In this document: positions 34,843 to 44,178 of the stretch, piece by piece
How the letters are laid out: each line of letters opens with the position of its first letter
Position numbering within the stretch: the stretch's first letter is position 1
The notes under the pieces: generated by a model
Database searches by the model: none
What the model was told of the DNA's origin: nothing
What the model saw: only the letters and a program-made list of their open reading frames with translations
Source of the DNA: Halomonas citrativorans
GTDB lineage: Bacteria; Pseudomonadota; Gammaproteobacteria; Pseudomonadales; Halomonadaceae
Length of the DNA stretch: 64,000 nt
Direction of reading: 5' to 3'
Assembly (NCBI RefSeq): GCF_900163645.1
Contig: NZ_FUKM01000057.1
Coordinates: 310,001-374,000 of the forward strand
Program-made: the position numbers and the translations under genes

Positions 34843-34857
34843 TGATCGAAACGTTCA
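34843..34857. promoter_or_regulatory. Dyad upstream of the DapA-like operon, candidate DeoR site
   Basis: TGATCG-AAA-CGTTCA is an imperfect inverted repeat (5 of 6 positions pair) about 53 bases before the first gene of the operon. It could be a regulator site for the DeoR protein encoded near tctB; weak evidence. Confidence 0.3.
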
Positions 34858-35113
34858 TATTTGGCAAGCTATACCATCGTCTAGTCGGCTAGGAATGAGA
34901 TCGTTTATAGGCTGAATGTTGATCTATGTGACTGAAAAACATAGTTACTAGGTGGAAAGTCCTAGTTGATTGCTTTGGTCATTTTTTGCAAAGAGTTTAC
35001 GAAAGGAAAAACGAAGCCTTCAAAAAATGAATGTGCATGAGAGGGTGCTACGTGCCACAAGTCGCGTGTGACTATCTATTTCCATCTATTGCTTGGTGGC
35101 GTGAGGGGCTATT

Positions 35114-35145
35114 TAAAAAGCCGAACGCCGCATAAGCCGCGTTCG
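35114..35145 (-). terminator. Terminator of speB
   Basis: On the minus strand CGAACGC / GCGTTCG forms a stem with a short extension in the loop, followed by GCTTTTTAAAT, about 30 bases after the speB stop. Confidence 0.75.
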
Positions 35146-35172
35146 ATGAGTTTTTCGGTAAGTGCCGTGATG

Positions 35173-36093
35173 TTAAATGCGCTTGGACGCCGCCAGCACA
35201 TACAAAAACTCAAGCCCCAGGGTCGCTGCGGCAAGCGAGGTAATATCACCGTGATCGTAAGCCGGGTTGACCTCTACGACATCCATGCCTACTAAATTCA
35301 TACCCACCAAGCCACGAACAACCTTTAGCAGTAAATTGGTCGACATGCCTCCACATACCGGTGTGCCGGTGCCAGGTGCAAACGCAGGGTCGAGCCCATC
35401 AATATCCAGGCTGACGTAGGCGGGGTGGTGGCCCACGCGAGCACGGATTTTTTCGAGTACTGCTTTAGGGCCATTATCATTTACCCAATCGGCATCCAGC
35501 ACTGCATAAGGATGGTTATGACGGTCATAGCTGGTGCGGATGCCGATTTGCAGCGAGAGCTTGGGCACGACCAATCCTTCTTTTAGAGCGTGATGAAAAA
35601 TGGTGCCGTGATCAAAGCGTGTGCCTTGCTCGTAGGTATCGGTATGGGCATCAAAATGGATCAATGCAAGCGGCCCATGCTCGCGGGCATGGGCGCGTAA
35701 AAGCGGTAGACTGATGTAGTGGTCACCGCCCAGCGTCAGCATCTTTTTACCCGCGCTGAGCCAGCGGTTGGCATGGTTTTCGAGGTTGTCGACCAGGCTT
35801 TCTGGTTCGCCATAGGCATAGTCCAGGTTACCTGCATCGCACACGCGTAAACGCTCTTCCAGGGAAAAATCCCAGGGCCAACGCTTGCCTTCCCAGATCA
35901 GGTTGGCGGTGCTTTGGCGGATAGCATTCGGACCCATGCGAGTGCCCGCGCGGCCGGAGCATGCAAGGTCGAACGGTACGCCGCTGACCACCACTTCGGC
36001 ATCGGTTGTCTTGGGGTCGGTCGCTTTGGGCACACCCATAAAGGTCGAAATAACGTCACCAAACAGGCTGGGCATCGTTTGTGGGTGGGTCAC
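35173..36093 (-). CDS. speB: Agmatinase (SpeB)
   Basis: A 306-residue ureohydrolase of exactly the E. coli SpeB length and with the same blocks along its whole length. It hydrolyses agmatine to putrescine and urea with two Mn ions. Metal ligands lie in GGDHYISLPLLRAHA (His), LIHFDAHTDTY (Asp/His/Asp) and SLDIDGLDPAFAPGTGTP (two Asp). VSGVPFDLACSGRAGTRMGP is the typical N-terminal block. It diverges from a LysR gene over 113 bp. No speA (arginine decarboxylase) is in the window. Confidence 0.95.
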   Translation of the reverse strand: MTHPQTMPSLFGDVISTFMGVPKATDPKTTDAEVVVSGVPFDLACSGRAGTRMGPNAIRQSTANLIWEGKRWPWDFSLEERLRVCDAGNLDYAYGEPESLVDNLENHANRWLSAGKKMLTLGGDHYISLPLLRAHAREHGPLALIHFDAHTDTYEQGTRFDHGTIFHHALKEGLVVPKLSLQIGIRTSYDRHNHPYAVLDADWVNDNGPKAVLEKIRARVGHHPAYVSLDIDGLDPAFAPGTGTPVCGGMSTNLLLKVVRGLVGMNLVGMDVVEVNPAYDHGDITSLAAATLGLEFLYVLAASKRI

Positions 36094-36206
36094 CGGCGTT
36101 TGTCTCCAATAGGGAGTAGGAAAGGCGGCGACAATAAAATGTTTTAGGCGATGAATATAATGAATGTTTAGAATAAAACCATTCGCCCTGTGAATAGTGA
36201 GCTGCT

Positions 36207-37136
36207 ATGCGCCTGCTTCGCCAGTTTGACCTCAACCTTTTGCTGGTGTTTGTGACGTTAATGCATGAGCGCCACGTTACCCGCGCGGCCGAAAAGCTTC
36301 ACTTAAGCCAGCCAGCACTTAGTCATGCACTGAAGCGGCTTCGCGAGGCGCTGAGTGACCCGTTACTGGTGCGCACAGACCGGGGCATGCAGCCCACACC
36401 GAGAGCGCTTGCCTTGTTGCCGGTGGTTCAGCAGGCATTAGCCATACTGCAAGAGGGCCTGGCGCCTCCGGCAGCTTTTTTGCCTGAAAGCAGCTCGCGG
36501 CGCTTTACACTGGCCACAACGGACTATTTTGAAGAGGTCATGTATCCGGCGTTTCTCAGCCAGCTATTAACCCGTGCGCCTGGCATCAGCTTCTCTATCG
36601 AGCTAATTACGCCTGAGGCTCTGGGAGAAGGGCTGGAGCAGCGTCATATCGATATGGTGGTGGGGCTGGACAGCCAGGTCGAACTGCCCGGCGGTGTGTT
36701 GAAAACGCCCTGGATGCAGGAGGAGTTGGTGTGCCTGGTGGCAGCGAGCAACACGCAGATTGGCGATGCGCTGACGATTGCACAGTTTGCGGAGGCGTTG
36801 CATGTCGAGCTTGCCGATATCAACGGGCTGGGGCCGAGCAATATTGATAATTGCCTAGCGCAGCATCGCTTGACCCGGCGGGTGATTTCAAAAAATCTTA
36901 ATTATATTGCTGCGGCCAGAGTGGTCGCGCTGACCGAGGCGATTATGACGCTGCCCCGGCAGATGGCTGAGCACTTTAGTGCCATGCTGCCGGTACGTAT
37001 GGTGGAGCCACCCAATGAGCTTCCTGCGCTTAATATGACGCTCATTCAGCATGGGCTGTATGCCAATGAGCCGTCAACAGTGTGGTTGCATCAACAGCTC
37101 ATTACCTTTGCTAACGCGTTTAGTCACCAAACCTAA
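36207..37136 (+). CDS. LysR-type regulator divergent from speB
   Basis: A 309-residue LysR protein of the NodD/LeuO-like branch. It begins LRQFDLNLLLVFVTLMHERHV, then the helix-turn-helix LHLSQPALSHALKRLRE (about 30-46) and LLVRTDRGMQPTPRA. The effector domain follows with FTLATTDYFEEVMYPAFLSQ. Position makes speB its likely target. A transporter gene of the Nramp type, convergent downstream, could be another. Confidence 0.9.
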   Translation: MRLLRQFDLNLLLVFVTLMHERHVTRAAEKLHLSQPALSHALKRLREALSDPLLVRTDRGMQPTPRALALLPVVQQALAILQEGLAPPAAFLPESSSRRFTLATTDYFEEVMYPAFLSQLLTRAPGISFSIELITPEALGEGLEQRHIDMVVGLDSQVELPGGVLKTPWMQEELVCLVAASNTQIGDALTIAQFAEALHVELADINGLGPSNIDNCLAQHRLTRRVISKNLNYIAAARVVALTEAIMTLPRQMAEHFSAMLPVRMVEPPNELPALNMTLIQHGLYANEPSTVWLHQQLITFANAFSHQT

Positions 37137-37223
37137 AAGAGTTTCGCTCCGTAAACGCGCGTGTTTTGAATAACGTACTGGCGAGCACTGATTAGAGAGT
37201 ACTGACTAGCGAGTACTTACTGG

Positions 37224-38543
37224 TTAGTAGATAAAGCGTACGTAAATATAGCCCAGTGACAGAAGCGCCAGGGTAGCGATCGCTAGCCAGCTCCAGGCAT
37301 TAATCAGACGTGAAGGGCGCTGGGACACCGGCACGGTTGAGCCGTTTGCCGTCAGGTGGTTGAGGGTAGCCAGCACCGGGCTTATCAAAAACGCCACGAC
37401 CATGACAAAGTCCATAAACAGCCGGAAGCTGCCCATCAAGGTATACAGAATCACCACGGCCAGTAGTGATAAGCCCACCATGCATATAAAAAACGCGCGG
37501 CTGCCCTCAATCGTACGGCTCTCTTCCGTGGCACCTTCCGGGCGTGTAAACGTATAGTAAGAGGCCGTGATCATGCGCGGAAAGCCATCCAGCACGGTCA
37601 GCAATGTGGTGAGCATGACGGTAAACGCGGAAATACCCACGACCACGCCGCTCCACTCGCCCAAGGTGTTGGTATAAAGGCCAATCACTTGGCTTGCAAA
37701 AGCGACGGCGCCATCGGCGGGCGTTATTGCCTGGCTGTGCATCACGCCAGCGCCCATTACGACAAAACAGGCCGCCAGAACGGCCGCGCCGATATAGCCG
37801 ATATTGAAGTCGATTTTTTCGGCGGCAGTGCCGCTGCGCACTCCCTGATTTTTATTACGCGCCTCTGACCACAGTGAGTTCATCACCGCGAGCGTAATAT
37901 CAGACGGCATCAAGCCAAGCACCGCTACCAGGGTAATAAAGGTGGCTGTACTAAAAAGAGGAGAGACAGCTGTCGCGGGGTAGAAGGTCCAGTCGACCAG
38001 GGGCACGGCAACCAGAGCAGCCAACAGGGTGGTGACGCTTAAGATGACAATAAAGACTTTATTGACCCAATCAAGCAGCTTGTAACCGCCTGCGAATGTC
38101 AGCACGCAGCACAGGGCAATCAGTATCACGGCGATGGTTGGTGGGCTTAACGTCATAGGCACGATACTGCCGGCAAGACCTGCCGTGGTAATCGCAATGG
38201 CGGCAATAATAATCGCCGAGACAGGTATTTGGACCAGCGCAAACAGCGCCACCACGGATTTACCAAAGGTCTGGCGGTAGCCTTCAACCAGCGACTTGCC
38301 TGTGACACTGACATAAAATGGTCCGAAGAAGAAAGACGGATACTTAAGCAGTACGGCAAGTAAAATAAAGCCCAGCAAGCCGATGCCATACTCCGCCCCA
38401 GCACGTGTTGATTGAACAACGTGAGACGTGCCAATGGCTGCACCCGCAAATAAAAACCCAGGACCAAGCGCGGCCAGGTATTTGGCATACATGGACTTGG
38501 CCGAGGGAGAAGCCGCCAGCGTGCTGGATTCTTGAGGGGGCAT
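37224..38543 (-). CDS. Nramp-related transporter lacking the canonical metal motif
   Basis: A 439-residue membrane protein with about eleven helices, in the Nramp (SLC11) superfamily by its opening YLAALGPGFLFAGAAIGTSH and overall helix pattern. True Nramp metal importers have Asp-Pro-Gly-Asn in TM1 and Met-Pro-His in TM6. Here TM1 has AAIGTSHV and TM6 has GLMPSDITLAVM, so neither metal motif is kept. Other divergent members exist (for example magnesium or organic-solute types). Substrate unknown. It lies near speB, but neither strand nor spacing proves a link. Confidence 0.8.
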   Translation of the reverse strand: MPPQESSTLAASPSAKSMYAKYLAALGPGFLFAGAAIGTSHVVQSTRAGAEYGIGLLGFILLAVLLKYPSFFFGPFYVSVTGKSLVEGYRQTFGKSVVALFALVQIPVSAIIIAAIAITTAGLAGSIVPMTLSPPTIAVILIALCCVLTFAGGYKLLDWVNKVFIVILSVTTLLAALVAVPLVDWTFYPATAVSPLFSTATFITLVAVLGLMPSDITLAVMNSLWSEARNKNQGVRSGTAAEKIDFNIGYIGAAVLAACFVVMGAGVMHSQAITPADGAVAFASQVIGLYTNTLGEWSGVVVGISAFTVMLTTLLTVLDGFPRMITASYYTFTRPEGATEESRTIEGSRAFFICMVGLSLLAVVILYTLMGSFRLFMDFVMVVAFLISPVLATLNHLTANGSTVPVSQRPSRLINAWSWLAIATLALLSLGYIYVRFIY

Positions 38544-38899
38544 GGTGGGTTCCTTGTGAGCGAGGTTTTATTGAAGTTTCATTGTTGTTTTAAGCGATTC
38601 TGATCGCGGGCCGCTATGTTAGCTCAGTCTTTGATGGCTTTCATGCGCTATGCGCTGTATGACGTTACTCACGTATAGCAAAATCATTAAGGCTGGCTAA
38701 ATGGCGAAGGTGTCACGCTAGCCGGGTTTGCTTGCGCTGGGTCAGCCTTTAAGCTGATATGTATTTATCGTAACGTTCTGAGTCTGTACTAAAACGGCAG
38801 TGCAAGGCAGAATTCAAAAATGCACAGATGGCGAGCAGGGCATTCGTTAACCAGACGTCAGGCTGTTAGGGTAATAAAACGTTTAAGAGGCGCGCTACT
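38544..38899. other. Intergenic region, nothing recognised
   Basis: This stretch of 356 bases carries the promoter of the Nramp-like gene on the minus strand and of the hypothetical membrane gene on the plus strand. No gene, repeat or clear site is seen. Confidence 0.5.
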
Positions 38900-39550
38900 A
38901 TGCTAACTGTTTTCATTTATTTTATGATTTTTGTGGGTGTCACCGCCGCTTTATATCAGGTGTATGAGGTTAATTATAATATTAATTTTGCCAATGACTT
39001 GAAGCTCTCAAATGCCGATAAAGAGCGCTTAAGCGAGCTTTCGCATAAAGCATTGTTGGCGAAGCAAACAGGCGGGTCAGCCGATTTTGACCAAGCGGTC
39101 GCCCACACATTTGGGCCTCAGATGAATCCTCATATGGCGCTCCTGGCGTTTACTGAGGAAAAAGCGGGCACCTATGCCATTCCTCTTCTACGCCGCAGGG
39201 GGCAGCTTGATGTCAGCGGCGAATTGCGCGTGCGGCATTTGTCATTCTGTAAAACCCGGCTGCCAACATGGGATGCCCGCGTGCTGATGATTTCACTGGT
39301 GATTGTGAACAGCATGCTGGCGCAGTTCCTGGGTGGAATGAGCATCTATACGCTGCTATACCCCTTTTCATCGGCCGCCTTTACCTGGCTGAATGAACCC
39401 CCGGTGCTGATGCTATTAACCTTCGTGTTGATCGCCATCTCTCACGGCATTTTCCGGCTTGATATGTATCTGCACGACCTGTATCAAATTGGAAAGCTTG
39501 CCCGGTTAACATCGGCAGACAACCGTCATCTGCATAGCCAAAAGGCGTAA
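38900..39550 (+). CDS. Hypothetical membrane protein
   Basis: A 216-residue protein I do not recognise. The first helix is at 1-20 (LTVFIYFMIFVGVTAALYQV). A polar segment of about 100 residues (with DKERLSELSHKALLAKQTGG) follows. Two or three more helices (about 127-150 and 165-190) come before a polar tail with histidines. The composition is ordinary for a real inner-membrane protein, the reading frame is clean, and it converges on the MocR gene. Function unknown. Confidence 0.6.
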   Translation: MLTVFIYFMIFVGVTAALYQVYEVNYNINFANDLKLSNADKERLSELSHKALLAKQTGGSADFDQAVAHTFGPQMNPHMALLAFTEEKAGTYAIPLLRRRGQLDVSGELRVRHLSFCKTRLPTWDARVLMISLVIVNSMLAQFLGGMSIYTLLYPFSSAAFTWLNEPPVLMLLTFVLIAISHGIFRLDMYLHDLYQIGKLARLTSADNRHLHSQKA

Positions 39551-39595
39551 GTCGCTAAAACGAGCGCCTGAAAATGAACACCTGAAAAGCAGCGC

Positions 39596-41017
39596 TTAAC
39601 AAGATGCCAGCATTGCTCTTAGCTGCTCGCCCAAAAACGCCATGGCCTCTTCGCTGCGCGGTGTCCATGGGTGGCCATAGCTTAAGCGGGCGCAGTTTTG
39701 ATACCCCTGCGTGGCAGAGAAGATAGGCCCAGGTGCAATGCTGATCCCTTGCGCCAGGGCTATTTGAAACAGGCGCAGCGAGTCCACCGGCTTGGGAAAT
39801 TCAAACCACAGAAAGTATCCGCCAGCCGGGCGTGTTGCGCGGGTATCCTTGGGAAAGTAGCGTGCCGCCGCCGAGAGCATACGGGTTTGCTGAAATTCCA
39901 GTGCCAGGCGCAGTTTGCGCAAATGGCGGTCGTAGCCGCCGTGCTGAAGGTAATCTGCAATGGCTACCTGAGCGGGCACCGAGGGTGAAATTGTCGTCAT
40001 CAGTTTCAGCCGGGAAATGCTTTCGGCGTAGCGCCCTCCGGCTACCCAGCCGACCCGATAACCGGGCGCCAGGCACTTTGAAAACGACCCGCAGTGAATC
40101 ACCAATCCTTCATCATCAAAGTGCTTAACGGGTACGGGGGGCTTGGAGCCAAAATAGAGCTCGGCATACACATCATCTTCGATCAGCGGCACCTGATGCT
40201 GCTTCAACAGCCCATACAGCGCCTGCTTTTTGGCCGTACTCAAGCTCGCCCCAAGCGGGTTTTGCAAATGGCTCATCAGCCAACAGGCTTTAATCGGGTA
40301 CTTGGCAAGGCTGTCTGCCAGCTTGTCCAGGTCGATTCCTTCCCGCGGATGAACAGGAATCTCGACTGCCCTTAACTTCAAACGCTCCAATACCTGAAGG
40401 CTTGCGTAAAAGGCCGGTGACTCGATGGCGACAAGATCACCAGGTTCGGTCACGCACTGAAATCCCAGGTTCAGGGCTTCCATGGCGCCATTGGTAATCA
40501 CCAGTTCCTGGGGCGGTAGGTGCACGCCAGCCAACCGGTAACGCAGAGCGATCTGGCGGCGCAGTGCCGTATCGCCTGCGGTCATATCTGTGATGATGGC
40601 GTTGGGAGAAAGCTCGCGTAGCCCTTTGGCCATGCTGCGCGCCAAGCGGGGAAGCGGAAACAGCTCAGGGCTTGGAAAGGCCGAGCCAAAAGGCACCGTA
40701 TCGACATTTTGAAGCGACCCCAGCACCGAAAAAACCAGTTCACTTACCGCAATGTCGGCCGTTTCAGGGTGGCCTTGGGTCATTTCGGGCTCGTTGAGAA
40801 ACTGCTGCGCCTGTTCGCGGACAAAGTAGCCCGAGCGTGGCCGCGACACGATTAGCCCCTGCTTCTCCATCAGGTAGTACGCCTGAAACACCGTCGATGG
40901 GCTAATGGCGTAGTGGCGGCTGGCCTGGCGAACTGAGGGTACACGCTCCCCTGGCGCCAGCACACCACTGCGGATCAGTTCGGATATTTCCTCGGCAAAG
41001 CGTTCGTAGCGTTTCAT
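39596..41017 (-). CDS. MocR-type regulator (GntR HTH fused to class I aminotransferase)
   Basis: A 473-residue fusion. The N-terminal GntR winged helix (about 1-70) has LAPGERVPSVRQASRHYAIS and STVFQAYYLMEKQGL. A complete fold-type I aminotransferase-like domain follows, including VITNGAMEALNLGFQC and a PLP lysine in HCGSFSKCLAPGYRVGW. MocR proteins use PLP adducts as signals rather than as catalysts. It has no divergent neighbour that reveals a target; the flanking gene upstream is a fabF homologue on the same strand. Confidence 0.92.
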   Translation of the reverse strand: MKRYERFAEEISELIRSGVLAPGERVPSVRQASRHYAISPSTVFQAYYLMEKQGLIVSRPRSGYFVREQAQQFLNEPEMTQGHPETADIAVSELVFSVLGSLQNVDTVPFGSAFPSPELFPLPRLARSMAKGLRELSPNAIITDMTAGDTALRRQIALRYRLAGVHLPPQELVITNGAMEALNLGFQCVTEPGDLVAIESPAFYASLQVLERLKLRAVEIPVHPREGIDLDKLADSLAKYPIKACWLMSHLQNPLGASLSTAKKQALYGLLKQHQVPLIEDDVYAELYFGSKPPVPVKHFDDEGLVIHCGSFSKCLAPGYRVGWVAGGRYAESISRLKLMTTISPSVPAQVAIADYLQHGGYDRHLRKLRLALEFQQTRMLSAAARYFPKDTRATRPAGGYFLWFEFPKPVDSLRLFQIALAQGISIAPGPIFSATQGYQNCARLSYGHPWTPRSEEAMAFLGEQLRAMLASC

Positions 41018-41084
41018 GTTCTTCCACCGCTAAAAGCAGGCCAAGAGGATACGCGAACGGCGGTTAAAAGCCGACGGCCAGGCG

Positions 41085-42350
41085 CTACATCTGACTGATA
41101 ATCAGCGCCGCGTTGACGCCGCCAAACCCAAACCCGTTGCATAGCACATGTTGAGTGGGCTGGGTGCGCGTTGTTAACGGGATGAAGTCCAGGTCCCGCA
41201 TATCTTCATCGCAGTGCGTCAGATTAAGCGTGGGCGGCAGCTGGCCCGTAGTGGCAGAAAGCGCTGAAAAAATGCTCTCAACGCCACCCGCCGCACCCAG
41301 CAAATGGCCCGTTGCCGACTTGGTGGAAGAGATCGGAATGTGTGGCAGAGTGCTACCAAACACGCGCCGTAAGGCGGCAATTTCTGCCCGGTCGCCCACT
41401 GGGGTTGAGGTGGCGTGGGCATTGATATAGCCAATCTCATCCGCATTAAGCCCCGCCATTTTCAGCGCCGAATGAATGGCGGCGGCGGCGCCGTTACCAT
41501 CCTCTGGCCCGGCGGTAATATGGTGAGCGTCGGCACTGGTGCCATAGCCGCTAATGACGGCCAGCGGCGTGGCGCCACGGGCTTGTGCATGCGCCAGTGT
41601 TTCAATCACCAGCAGGCCCGCACCTTCGCCCATGATGAAACCGTTACGGGTACTGTCGAAGGGGCGGGATGCGCTTTCAGGCTGCTCGTGCTCGGTGGAA
41701 AGTGCTTTGAGTGCGTTGAAGCTTGCTAATGATAGCGGATCAATGCACGCCTCGGCGCCGCCCACTAACGCTACGTCAGCTTCACCGCTGCGAATCAAAC
41801 GCATGCCATCGCCAATCGCCTGCAGACCCGCCGCACACGCTGTCACCGGGCAGCCCAGCGGGCCCTGAAATCCGTAGCGAATCGACAGATTGCCCGCCGC
41901 CATATTGGCCAGAAACGCGGGTACGGTAAATGGCGACACCCGACGGTAACCTTTTTGTTGTAGCGTTTGTTGGGCCTCGGTAATCGTTGGGAACCCGCCA
42001 ATACCGGAACCGATAATGGTCGCCGTGGCTCGGCGTTGTGCTTCGTCCGTTGGTTGCCAGCCAGCCTGCTCAAGAGCTTCTTTTGCCGCCGCCATGGCGT
42101 AAAGGCTGAACAGGCCCAGCTTGCGACGCTCTTTGGCATCCGCGATATCATCCAGGCAAAGCCCCGCCTGCGGGTCATCGGTTGAATGGGCAACCGCGCC
42201 GGCAATCTTGATAGGCGTTTGAGCGGTATCAAAGCGGGTAATCTGGCGAATCCCTGAGCGGCCTTGCAGTAGAGCGTCCCAACTTGTCTTGACGTTGCAT
42301 CCCAGCGGGCTGACCATACCCGTGCCGGTGATAACAATAGGTGAGTGCAT
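41085..42350 (-). CDS. Beta-ketoacyl-ACP synthase II (FabF-like), stand-alone
   Basis: A 421-residue condensing enzyme. The active-site cysteine is Cys172 (PVTACAAGLQAIGDG), with the two histidines in INAHATSTPVGDRAE and KSATGHLLGAAGGVE. It extends fatty acyl-ACP with malonyl-ACP. Unlike the housekeeping fabF it is not next to acpP or fabG, and it diverges from a TetR-type regulator over 128 bp. It is therefore a second, separately regulated copy, possibly adjusting membrane lipids. Specificity cannot be read from sequence. Confidence 0.92.
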   Translation of the reverse strand: MHSPIVITGTGMVSPLGCNVKTSWDALLQGRSGIRQITRFDTAQTPIKIAGAVAHSTDDPQAGLCLDDIADAKERRKLGLFSLYAMAAAKEALEQAGWQPTDEAQRRATATIIGSGIGGFPTITEAQQTLQQKGYRRVSPFTVPAFLANMAAGNLSIRYGFQGPLGCPVTACAAGLQAIGDGMRLIRSGEADVALVGGAEACIDPLSLASFNALKALSTEHEQPESASRPFDSTRNGFIMGEGAGLLVIETLAHAQARGATPLAVISGYGTSADAHHITAGPEDGNGAAAAIHSALKMAGLNADEIGYINAHATSTPVGDRAEIAALRRVFGSTLPHIPISSTKSATGHLLGAAGGVESIFSALSATTGQLPPTLNLTHCDEDMRDLDFIPLTTRTQPTQHVLCNGFGFGGVNAALIISQM

Positions 42351-42478
42351 AGCGGCTCCTCAGTGCTTTAAATACGGCTACGCTAGCAGTACGCATTATA
42401 TGATCAAGATAATATTTAGCAGGATTATTTAGCCAAACAATTTAGCCGAACGATTTAGTAGTGCAAAACGAGGTCAAC

Positions 42479-43129
42479 ATGCCTTATCCCAAAAGCCATA
42501 AGGCGAAAACCCGAGAGCGTATCCTGGCATCAGCCACTGAACTGTTCAGCCGATACGGCTTTAATAAAGTCTCCATCGGTCAGGTCATGAAGCTTGCCAG
42601 AATGACCCACGGGGCTTTTTATTCCCACTTCGCCTCCAAAGAGGCGTTGTATGACGCTTCGGTGCGTAAAACGCTGGATGGCAGCCGTGCCGCACGCTTG
42701 GTAAAAGGGCCGCTCTCCTTACAGCACCTAACGGAACTGGTCTCTAACTACTGGAATCTCCAGGAGCTTGAGCGTAAGCAACAGCCAGGGCCGGAAGCGG
42801 TGCTGTTTAATGAAATAGGCAGCGAGAAAGCCGAGATTCGTACCATGTTTGAGGCGTCTTACCTGCGGATGAAGAAGATGCTTGAAATGCGCTTGCTTGC
42901 CTTGAGTAAGCTTAAAAAGATCCCCTTTGCCCACGACCGAGAGGTGATTGCCGATAAGTCGCGGGTTATTTTGGCAGCGTTGGTGGGGGCAGTGGCCATT
43001 GCCAAAAGCCTACCCGGTGAGGAAGAACGTCAGCATGTGTTATTGGCGACCCAGCGCCAGATTTTGTTAATGCTGGGGGTGAGCGAAACGGAAGCAGAAG
43101 GGATGCTGCAAAGCGTTATGTCGGCCTAG
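42479..43129 (+). CDS. TetR/AcrR-family regulator
   Basis: A 216-residue TetR-type repressor. The N-terminal helix-turn-helix has TRERILASATELFSRYGF, then SIGQVMKLARMTHGAFYSHF. The C-terminal ligand domain is less conserved. The ATG at 42479 with GAGG upstream is taken as start rather than a GTG six codons earlier. It diverges from the fabF-like gene, its probable target. Its last four bases overlap the end of a convergent, broken LysR gene. Confidence 0.9.
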   Translation: MPYPKSHKAKTRERILASATELFSRYGFNKVSIGQVMKLARMTHGAFYSHFASKEALYDASVRKTLDGSRAARLVKGPLSLQHLTELVSNYWNLQELERKQQPGPEAVLFNEIGSEKAEIRTMFEASYLRMKKMLEMRLLALSKLKKIPFAHDREVIADKSRVILAALVGAVAIAKSLPGEEERQHVLLATQRQILLMLGVSETEAEGMLQSVMSA

Positions 43130-43537
43130 GCTTGCCAGTGGGCAGGGAGAGTCTCGGTTAGAAACTGCTGAAACGCCAGAACCTTGGGCGTTAATTCACG
43201 CCGATGCCGGACACAAAGATAAAACTCCAGTGGGTCAACCTCTAGGGGCTCATCAGCCGCAAACGGCGGCGTAAACAGTGCAACAAGCTTGCCCTGCGCC
43301 ATTAACGGTTCTGCAATAAACGCCGCTAACCGTGTGATGCCGCCACCTTCAATAGCCATCTGGGCCAGTGCATCAATGTCGTCGCTGATCATACGTGCCT
43401 TCACCGGCGCATCGAAACGTATGCCGTTGCGTATTGCGCCCCAGCCGAGATAGCGCCCATCCAAAGGAAACCGAAATATCAGGCAGCCGTGCTCCAACTC
43501 CTTTCACAAAGCTCTCGATGCCACGTAACGCAACCAT
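43126..43537 (-). pseudogene. LysR-type regulator with large internal deletion
   Basis: A start (43537) gives MVALRGIESFVKGV, the opening of LysR proteins of the GIESFVK type. This runs directly, in another frame, into ELEHGCLIFRFPLDGR near 43505, which belongs to the effector domain. The rest, DIDALAQMAIEGGGITRLAAF to the C-terminus, is well kept. Roughly half of a 300-residue protein, including most of the helix-turn-helix, is deleted, with a frame change at the junction. It diverges from the DUF2798 gene, a common LysR/DUF2798 pairing, so that gene has probably lost its regulator. Confidence 0.8.
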
Positions 43538-43668
43538 AAGCCATACCTTAATCTTTAGCGATATTCGTAACATTAACTTACGGCTGTACTTATCGTGAGC
43601 GTGCTTCTGAATTTTTCCAAGCCACTGTAGAGTGCACAAACACGTTTGATAGATAAGGTAATTAACCC

Positions 43669-43941
43669 ATGACAATCCGCCGCTACCCAGGACAGCGCCT
43701 GCTTGCAGCGCGCAAGCTGCACCCACGTTTTACGCCGATCATATTTGCATTATACATGTCGACGATTATGGCATTCTTAATGACCCTGGTTATTACCGCG
43801 GTTAGTGCGGGGGTGAGTGACCACTATTTCAGCCAAGTCTGGCACGCCTATCGGGTAGCCATGCCCAGCGCCTTTGTGTGCATTTTGGTAGTACGGCCAC
43901 TGGTTGCCCGTCTTGTACAGCTTACGATCAGGTCGCATTGA
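43669..43941 (+). CDS. DUF2798 membrane protein
   Basis: A 90-residue protein with two predicted helices (FTPIIFALYMSTIMAFLMTL and VAMPSAFVCILVVRPLVARL), matching DUF2798, whose second helix typically reads YRVAMPSAF...RPLV. Function unknown. Its last 47 bases are the start of a direct repeat that occurs again at 53492, beyond the sulfolactate cluster. Confidence 0.82.
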   Translation: MTIRRYPGQRLLAARKLHPRFTPIIFALYMSTIMAFLMTLVITAVSAGVSDHYFSQVWHAYRVAMPSAFVCILVVRPLVARLVQLTIRSH

Positions 43942-44019
43942 GGTAATTATGCCGCTTGATTTTTGCGCATACTGCTCCTGCCGGTGACGATGTTTGGAAA
44001 GTCATGCCATGCATACATC
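43895..44019 (+). repeat. Direct repeat, left copy (flanks the sulfolactate cluster)
   Basis: The 125 bases match 53492-53618 in the same orientation with only four substitutions and two single-base indels. The copy includes the last 15 codons and stop of the DUF2798 gene. Beyond each edge the two loci are unrelated. Confidence 0.92.
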
Positions 44020-44148
44020 CGAGGTGTTATCGAGGCGATGCATGTATGGAGAGAAAGAATTTAAAAAGAATTTTATATGCCAAGCCTTTCAGAATGTGCT
44101 GGAAAGCTTGGCAACAGAACGTGGTCAGTAAAACTAATTAAACACCTA

Positions 44149-44178
44149 AAAGCCTTCGACATATTGTTTTAAGGCTTT
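44149..44178 (-). terminator. Terminator of the GntR gene
   Basis: On the minus strand AAAGCCTT / AAGGCTTT (8 bp, 14-nt loop) overlaps the end of the regulator gene and is followed by TTAGG. The short T-tract makes it moderate. Confidence 0.55.

Larger units (their letters stand above)
34791..35172. other. Promoter region of the acid-sugar operon
   Basis: This stretch of 382 bases has no gene. It contains the promoter side of the DapA-like operon, two dyads (34843-34857 and ACTAGG/CCTAGT at 34947-34966) and, at its far end, the terminator of speB. Confidence 0.6.
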
